From assembly GCA_001786825.1 (NCBI GenBank), contig MFTL01000018.1, positions 11,537 through 22,489 on the forward strand: a DNA stretch of 10,953 bases, given 5' to 3'. The notes beneath the pieces are model-generated. The model made no database searches and had not been told where the DNA came from. It saw nothing but the letters and a program-made list of their open reading frames with translations. How positions within the stretch are numbered: position 1 is the first letter of the stretch; each line of letters starts with the position of its first letter. The translations under genes and the position numbers were made by a program. Below, piece after piece: positions 6,857 to 10,953 of this stretch. This DNA comes from Candidatus Nomurabacteria bacterium RIFCSPHIGHO2_01_FULL_39_9 (lineage in GTDB: Bacteria > Patescibacteriota > Minisyncoccia > Phycocordibacterales > DATEUR01).

Positions 6857-7237
6857 ATGAGAGTATTAGGTATCACATTGCCAACCAATAAAAGATTAGA
6901 ATATTCCTTGCCAGCACTTTACGGTGTTGGTATTCCGCTTGCTCGTAAAATTTTAACAGATGCTAAAGTTGATTTTGAAAAAAAATCAGAAGAATTATCT
7001 GCTGATGAAGAAGCGCGAATCAGAAAAATTGTTGAAAGTTTGAATATCGAAGGAAATTTAAAAAGAGAGATTAGCGGCAACATTAAAAGATTAAAAGATA
7101 TTAAATGCTATCGCGGCACGCGCCACACCAAACGCTTGCCAGCTCGTGGTCAGCGCACAAAGACTAATTCAAGAACAGTGCGCGGTAATGTCCGCAAGAC
7201 TATGGGTTCTGGTCGCCGCAAATTAGAAAAGACATAA
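6857..7237 (+). CDS. rpsM: 30S ribosomal protein uS13
   Basis: Head protein of the small subunit that touches 16S rRNA, the intersubunit bridge to the large subunit and P-site tRNA. With the start at 6857 it has 126 residues: MRVLGITLPTNKRLEYSLPA, the helix-two-turn-helix LYGVGIPLARKIL (21-33), and the basic tail HTKRLPARGQRTKTNSRT near the end, all standard for uS13. The frame stays open upstream to an ATG at 6815, but that start would overlap rpmJ by 34 bases and add 14 residues not seen in the family, so 6857 is chosen. The upstream context is AT-rich (AATTTATTTT) without a Shine-Dalgarno sequence. The next gene, rpsK, starts 19 bases after the stop. Confidence 0.97.
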   Translation: MRVLGITLPTNKRLEYSLPALYGVGIPLARKILTDAKVDFEKKSEELSADEEARIRKIVESLNIEGNLKREISGNIKRLKDIKCYRGTRHTKRLPARGQRTKTNSRTVRGNVRKTMGSGRRKLEKT

Positions 7238-7256
7238 AGTATTAATTGAAATAATT

Positions 7257-7688
7257 ATGGGAAAGAAAAGAATTATAACAAAACAAGAAGATGCTCCCGG
7301 TGCTGGCAGTAGCGCCGGTAAATCAGTTTCGGCAAAGAAGCGACTCGCTGCCGCCGTTTTGCACGTGGAGGCTACTTTCAACAACACTAAAGTTACGTTA
7401 ACTGATAAACAAGGCAACGTTGTCTTTTCTTCTTCGTCTGGCAGTCTTGGCTATAAAGGCACAAAAAAAGGCACGCCTTTTGCCGCGTCGAAAGTCGGCG
7501 ATTTGATTGGCGAACGAGCTAAATCTCTCGGCGTTGCCGAAGCGGATGTTGTTGTCAAAGGTGTTGGTTCTGGTCGGGAATCAGCAATTAGAGGTTTTAT
7601 GGCCCGCGGCATTGAATTGACTTCAATTAAGGATCGAACCCCGGTTCCTCATAATGGTCCGAAACCGCCCAAACCGAGAAGAGTTTAA
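7257..7688 (+). CDS. rpsK: 30S ribosomal protein uS11
   Basis: Platform protein of the small subunit near the mRNA exit and E site. Of the 143 residues, the first 33 or so are a lineage-type extension rich in Lys, Ala, Gly and Ser. The core then has HVEATFNNTKVTLTD (36-50), SSGSLGYKGTKKGTPFAA and GVGSGRESAIRG, ending in the diagnostic HNGPKPPKPRRV tail (132-143). The family is usually near 130 residues, so the extra length is all at the N-terminus; this tail is variable across bacteria. It lies in the expected alpha-operon order between rpsM and rpsD. No Shine-Dalgarno precedes ATG 7257 (context AATTGAAATAATT). Confidence 0.97.
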   Translation: MGKKRIITKQEDAPGAGSSAGKSVSAKKRLAAAVLHVEATFNNTKVTLTDKQGNVVFSSSSGSLGYKGTKKGTPFAASKVGDLIGERAKSLGVAEADVVVKGVGSGRESAIRGFMARGIELTSIKDRTPVPHNGPKPPKPRRV

Positions 7689-7708
7689 ATAATTATATTT
7701 AATTTATC

Positions 7709-8299
7709 ATGAAGAAATTAAAAAAATATAAAGTTTGTCGTCGATTAGGTAGTCCAATTTTTGAGAAATGCCAAAACCAGCAATTTGCCCGCAGTCTTTC
7801 GCGCAAAAAGATGAAACGGCCGAATATGTCGACTTATAATATCCAACTTTTAGAGAAACAAAAGACTCGTCTTGGTTACGGCATTTCTGAAAGACAATTA
7901 TCAAGATATGTAAAGGAAGCGGTCGCTGAGCACGGCAATCCTGCGGTTCTTCTTTTCCAAAAACTCGAATCACGACTTGATAATGTTGTCTATCGACTTG
8001 GGTTGGCAAAAACTCGCCGCATGGCGCGCCAAGCGGTCAGTCATGGTCACTTTGCTGTTAACGACAAACGAACCAGAGTGCCTTCGCACTCAATCCGTCC
8101 GGGTGACAAAATAACTATCCGAGAGGGAAGTCGTGTCTCTACAATGTTTAGCAATCTTCCTGAGCGTCTAAAAGATTATCATTTGCCAGAATGGCTGAAA
8201 TTTGATATTAATAACCTACAAGGAGAAGTAACCGCTCGTCCGACTGGCAAAGAAGAGGTCGCAGGCCTTGATGCCGTTTTGGAGTTCTATAGTCGTTAA
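7709..8299 (+). CDS. rpsD: 30S ribosomal protein uS4
   Basis: Primary 16S rRNA binder that nucleates small-subunit assembly. The 196 residues compare with about 200-206 usual. An N-terminal region with YKVCRRLG and the GYGISERQLSRYV segment (56-68) is followed by the S4 RNA-binding domain (about 88-140: SRLDNVVYRLGLAKTRRMAR, HGHFAVNDKR, PGDKITIRE). Of the four cysteines in the zinc-binding form of uS4, only two occur (C10 and C21), so this copy probably does not bind zinc in the standard way. In E. coli uS4 represses its own operon by binding the rpsM leader; the 8-base rpmJ-rpsM spacer here leaves little room for such a structure outside coding sequence. The gene sits between rpsK and rpoA. 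Confidence 0.97.
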   Translation: MKKLKKYKVCRRLGSPIFEKCQNQQFARSLSRKKMKRPNMSTYNIQLLEKQKTRLGYGISERQLSRYVKEAVAEHGNPAVLLFQKLESRLDNVVYRLGLAKTRRMARQAVSHGHFAVNDKRTRVPSHSIRPGDKITIREGSRVSTMFSNLPERLKDYHLPEWLKFDINNLQGEVTARPTGKEEVAGLDAVLEFYSR

Positions 8300-8328
8300 T
8301 TTTATAAAATTTTAATCAAAATAATATT

Positions 8329-9273
8329 ATGTCAATGGATTTAAATATTCTTTTACCAGCCCGACCAAGAACGGTTTTGGAAGAAGTAAATAACGGCGTT
8401 TATGAAATAGATAATCTTTACCCGGGTTATGGGCCGACTTTAGGCAATGCGCTCCGCCGCATCATTCTTTCTTCGTTGCCGGGTGCCGCAATAACGAGCC
8501 TAAAAATTGACGGCGTTCCTCATGAATTTTCCACTATTGAAGGTGTTAAGGAAGACGTTGTTTCAATTTTACTGAATTTAAAGAAAATTCGTTTCCGAAT
8601 GCTTACTGATGAACCGCAACAAGTTACGCTTTCAGTTAAAGGGCCGAAAAAAGTTACAGCTGCCGATATTAATGTGCCCGGCCAAGTTGAAGTTAAAAAT
8701 GAGGATCAATATATTGCGGAATTAACTTCCAAAACTGCCAGCCTTGATATTTCAATGACAATTGAAAAAGGCCTTGGTTTTGTTCAGAAAGAAGCGCTTC
8801 AAAAAGCCAAAACGGAAATTGGCACTATTGCTGTCGACGCGCTTTTCTCGCCAATCCAAAGAGTTAGTTATGAAGTTGAAAACATGCGCGTTGGCGACAG
8901 AACGAATCACAACAGATTGCGCGTTTCGATTGAAACTGACGGTTCGCTAACTCCGCGCGCCGCGCTCGATAGAGCTATTGAAATTATGATCAAACAGCTT
9001 CAGGCTATTTTGCCGGAAACAGAAATGAAAGACGAGTCGACAAAACCGGCTGAAGAAGAAAAAGATATGACCGATGTCTTAAAAACAAGAATTGACGCAC
9101 TGCCGCTTAGCCAAAGAACGGTTAATGCGCTAACCGCCGAAAATATTCGAACGGTGGGTGGTTTGGTTCGCAAGAAGGAAGAAGATATTGTCGCCGTAAA
9201 AGGCATGGGTGACAAAGGATTAAAAGAAATTAAAGAAGCTTTAGCGTCTCTTGGTGTTAGTCTAAAAGTCTAA
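8329..9273 (+). CDS. rpoA: DNA-directed RNA polymerase subunit alpha
   Basis: Forms the dimer that scaffolds RNA polymerase assembly and contacts promoter UP elements and activators. Of 314 residues, the N-terminal domain covers about 1-230, with LGNALRRIILSS (38-49) and HEFSTIEGVKED (65-76) for dimerisation and beta contact, and RVSYEVENMRVGDRT further on. An acidic linker (about 230-248) leads to a complete C-terminal domain (about 250-314) with two helix-hairpin-helix-like parts, ending GMGDKGLKEIKEALASLG. R263 and N266 in SQRTVNAL align with the DNA-contacting R265 and N268 of E. coli, so UP-element or activator binding is probably retained. Slightly shorter than the usual 320-330. It lies in its standard alpha-operon position, with a 29-base AT-rich gap upstream and 7 bases before rplQ. 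Confidence 0.97.
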   Translation: MSMDLNILLPARPRTVLEEVNNGVYEIDNLYPGYGPTLGNALRRIILSSLPGAAITSLKIDGVPHEFSTIEGVKEDVVSILLNLKKIRFRMLTDEPQQVTLSVKGPKKVTAADINVPGQVEVKNEDQYIAELTSKTASLDISMTIEKGLGFVQKEALQKAKTEIGTIAVDALFSPIQRVSYEVENMRVGDRTNHNRLRVSIETDGSLTPRAALDRAIEIMIKQLQAILPETEMKDESTKPAEEEKDMTDVLKTRIDALPLSQRTVNALTAENIRTVGGLVRKKEEDIVAVKGMGDKGLKEIKEALASLGVSLKV

Positions 9274-9280
9274 ATTTGTT

Positions 9281-9625
9281 ATGAGTAAAGCAAGAAAATT
9301 TGGAAGAACAACAGATATCCGTTCGGCTTTGATGAGAAGTCTTGCTTTTTCATTAATAAAAAAAGGCAGCATCACCACAACAGAGGCAAAAGCAAAATCA
9401 CTTCGGCCTTTTGTTGAGCGTTTAGTTACCGTTGGCAAGAAACAGAATTTAACTGCTCGCAGAGCTTTGCTTAGTCGGCTTTATAATAACCAAGAAATTG
9501 TTGATAAAGTTTTAAAAGATATTGCTCCGAAATATGCCAGCCGCAACGGTGGTTATACTAGAATTTTGAAATTAGGCGTTAGAAAGAGCGACGCTAGTCC
9601 GAGAGCATTAATTCAATTTGTTTAA
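9281..9625 (+). CDS. rplQ: 50S ribosomal protein bL17
   Basis: Large-subunit protein located near the peptide exit tunnel. The 114 residues contain the family hallmarks: KARKFGRTTDIRSALMRSLA (3-22), TTTEAKAKSLRPFVERLV (32-49), GGYTRILKL (90-98), and a C-terminus SDASPRALIQFV matching the usual GDxAxMAxIELV pattern. Length is normal for the short form, without a C-terminal extension. It starts 7 bases after rpoA and ends 4 bases before rplM. No Shine-Dalgarno is seen (context TAAATTTGTT). Order rpoA-rplQ is the standard end of the alpha operon, but here transcription apparently continues into rplM. Confidence 0.97.
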   Translation: MSKARKFGRTTDIRSALMRSLAFSLIKKGSITTTEAKAKSLRPFVERLVTVGKKQNLTARRALLSRLYNNQEIVDKVLKDIAPKYASRNGGYTRILKLGVRKSDASPRALIQFV

Positions 9626-9629
9626 TATT

Positions 9630-9971
9630 ATGGAACACACAATCGATGCAAAAGGTAAAACACCCGGCCGAGTCGCAGCAGCTGCCGCGACGCTTCTTTT
9701 GGGTAAAAATATCGGTGCGCCGAAAAATAAAACTGCTCCGGTGAAGGTTAAAATTTTAAATGCAGCCCAAGCTCTCATTGATGAAAAGAAATTAAAACAA
9801 AAAATGAAAGCTCGTTATTCCGGCTATCCGGGTGGCTTGAGAAAAGAAAGCTGGGAGTCAATTGGTGTTCGAAAAGGCTATCCAGAAATAGTTCGAGTGG
9901 CTATCGCGGGCATGTTGCCGAACAACAAGTTGAAAAAATTAAGAATGAAAAATTTAGAAATTGTAGCATAA
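9630..9971 (+). CDS. rplM: 50S ribosomal protein uL13, shortened
   Basis: Early-assembling large-subunit protein. It is recognised by DAKGKTPGRVAAAAATLL (6-23), ILNAAQALI, ARYSGYPGGLRKES (61-74) and the motif AIAGMLPNNKL (91-101). With the start at 9630 it has 113 residues against about 142 in E. coli. About 14 residues are missing at the N-terminus and about 20 at the C-terminus, where the usual VYAGxEHPH tail is replaced by a stop after NLEIVA. The TGDY segment of the core is also replaced (PKNKTAPVKVKIL). An alternative ATG at 9618 would overlap rplQ and add only MFNI, so it is not used. The rplM-rpsI pair downstream of rplQ is a common bacterial order. Confidence 0.93.
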   Translation: MEHTIDAKGKTPGRVAAAAATLLLGKNIGAPKNKTAPVKVKILNAAQALIDEKKLKQKMKARYSGYPGGLRKESWESIGVRKGYPEIVRVAIAGMLPNNKLKKLRMKNLEIVA

Positions 9972-9977
9972 AAAAAT

Positions 9978-10376
9978 ATGACAGAACAAAAATACATTGA
10001 AGCAATAGGTCGTCGCAAGAGTTCAACAGCAAGAGTGAGAATCACTCCGGCAGTCGGCATGCGTTTTGTCGTCAACGATAAAGCTTTTGAAGAATATTTT
10101 CCGACTAAAGAAACACAATCTAAACTCTTGGCACCTTTTGAAAAGAGTGAAATTAAGCAGAAATTTCATGTCACAGTTTTGGTTTCAGGCGGTGGAATTA
10201 ATTCTCAAGCTGGGGCAGTGCGTCACGGTATTTCTCGAGCGCTCACAGAGCACGATGGCGAGTTGCGCGCGCCGCTTAAAAAATCCGGCTTATTGAAACG
10301 GGATCCTCGTAAAAAAGAACGTCGCAAATATGGCTTAAAGAAAGCCAGAAAAGCCCCACAGTGGAGCAAGCGTTAA
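9978..10376 (+). CDS. rpsI: 30S ribosomal protein uS9
   Basis: Small-subunit head protein whose C-terminal tail reaches the P-site tRNA anticodon stem. The 132 residues contain YIEAIGRRKSSTARVRI (6-22), VLVSGGGINSQAGAVRHGI (67-85) and RDPRKKERRKYGLKKARK, and finish with the diagnostic APQWSKR, whose last lysine and arginine contact tRNA. Length is normal for the family (about 130). It begins 6 bases after rplM; the leader is simply A/T (TAAAAAAAT), with no Shine-Dalgarno. grpE follows after 9 bases, so the ribosomal unit does not visibly end here. Confidence 0.98.
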   Translation: MTEQKYIEAIGRRKSSTARVRITPAVGMRFVVNDKAFEEYFPTKETQSKLLAPFEKSEIKQKFHVTVLVSGGGINSQAGAVRHGISRALTEHDGELRAPLKKSGLLKRDPRKKERRKYGLKKARKAPQWSKR

Positions 10377-10385
10377 AGAATAACT

Positions 10386-10925
10386 ATGTTAAACGATGAT
10401 AAAGACATTGATTTCGTTCCAGAAGAGGAAGGAGAAAATGTCGCGAAGCAGTTGAAAAATCTTCGCGATAAACTCGAAGTATGCCAAAAAGACAAAGAAA
10501 CTAATTTAGCCGGTTGGCAGCGCGAAAGGGCAGACTTTGTAAACTATAAAAAAGACGAAAACAAAAGATTAATTGACGCAATTTTGCTTGTCAAAATAGA
10601 TATGCTCTCCGAATTTTTAGGCGTGCTTGATACTTTTCATTTAGCCGAAGAGAGTCCGCAATGGAACAATTTGCCGCCTGATTGGCAGCAGGGCATGAAA
10701 GGTATTTACAATCAGTTTTGGTCCATATTTAAAGAATATGGTGTTCTTGAAATAGAAGTTGATAGTTGTTTTGATCCTAATTTTTGTGAAGCAGTAAATA
10801 TTGTTAAAACAAGCGAAAAAGAAAAAGATGGCCAGATCGCCAAAATTGTTAACCGCGGTTACAGGATGGGGGATCGAATTTTAAGACCGGCCAAGGTCGC
10901 AGTGTTTAAATTTGAAACTGACTAA
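10386..10925 (+). CDS. grpE: Nucleotide exchange factor GrpE (DnaK co-chaperone)
   Basis: Releases ADP from DnaK in the Hsp70 cycle. The 179 residues show an acidic, probably disordered N-terminus (1-17), a long charged helix/coiled coil (about 18-60) with GWQRERADFVNYKKDE (43-58), a helical bundle (about 61-118), and the beta-domain that contacts DnaK (about 120-179), including FDPNFCEAVNIV (129-140) and the GrpE signature NRGYRMGDRILRPAKVAV (156-173). The residue before EAV is usually histidine and here is cysteine (C134). The gene follows rpsI by 9 bases on the same strand. No CIRCE-like inverted repeat is visible in the gap or just upstream, so it appears to be expressed with the ribosomal genes. 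dnaK or dnaJ may lie beyond the window. Confidence 0.95.
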   Translation: MLNDDKDIDFVPEEEGENVAKQLKNLRDKLEVCQKDKETNLAGWQRERADFVNYKKDENKRLIDAILLVKIDMLSEFLGVLDTFHLAEESPQWNNLPPDWQQGMKGIYNQFWSIFKEYGVLEIEVDSCFDPNFCEAVNIVKTSEKEKDGQIAKIVNRGYRMGDRILRPAKVAVFKFETD

Positions 10926-10953
10926 ATAAGTTTTGCTTAGTTTCCTCATCAAC

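Noticed and set aside
8279..8308. Possible internal promoter for rpoA (TTGGAG, 18 bases, TATAAA)
   Set aside because: The -35 matches only three of six consensus bases, and the -10-like part falls in the AT-only palindrome, so it is not distinguishable from background.
8298..8311. Perfect 14-base palindrome AATTTTATAAAATT between rpsD and rpoA
   Set aside because: Made only of A and T in an AT-rich spacer, so chance is likely; the stem would be too weak for a terminator and there is no GC-rich core.
10906..10953. A minus-strand frame entering from the right edge and stopping inside the grpE 3' end, reading VDEETKQNLFSQFQI
   Set aside because: Only 15 codons are visible and a run this short is often open by chance; a convergent gene overlapping grpE is possible but cannot be supported without more sequence. 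The 28 bases after grpE hold no start codon on the plus strand and no convincing terminator.

Overview
The window looks like a piece of a small-genome bacterium of the Candidate Phyla Radiation (Patescibacteria), most likely Parcubacteria-like. This is inferred from several traits: very short spacers, AT-rich sequence, trimmed versions of universal proteins (a 613-residue AlaRS, a 113-residue uL13), start codons without Shine-Dalgarno sequences, and an actin-like ATPase paired with a baseplate-J-like membrane protein. No TGA lies inside any gene, so the standard bacterial code fits and the UGA=Gly lineages (Gracilibacteria, Absconditabacteria) are unlikely. All complete genes are on the plus strand. 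There are no tRNA, rRNA, CRISPR or IS elements, and no gene-free stretch longer than about 55 bases.

Layout. Positions 2-271 hold the 3' end of an unrecognised gene. Positions 298-2139 encode a minimal alanyl-tRNA synthetase, and 2155-4185 a cytosolic prolyl oligopeptidase (family S9A) with an intact catalytic triad. Positions 4199-5278 and 5268-6476 form a pair overlapping by 11 bases: a PilM/FtsA-type actin-fold ATPase and a single-pass membrane protein with a baseplate-J-like external region. This pair is the least characterised part of the window and the best candidate for an undescribed machine.

A strong sigma-70-type promoter (6486-6514) then starts a long ribosomal and transcription operon: infA, rpmJ, rpsM, rpsK, rpsD, rpoA, rplQ (the bacterial alpha-operon order), followed directly by rplM and rpsI and then grpE. 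rpmJ (37 codons) is easily missed because it is so short. The operon begins at infA rather than continuing from secY/adk/map, so the spc-alpha cluster is split at this point.

Together, the right half supplies initiation factor IF-1, small and large ribosomal proteins, the RNA polymerase alpha subunit and the DnaK nucleotide-exchange factor as one growth-linked unit. The left half combines tRNA charging, peptide breakdown and an envelope-associated ATPase/membrane module. Motif and residue positions were read by hand. Family assignments rest on motif recognition, not on database searches.
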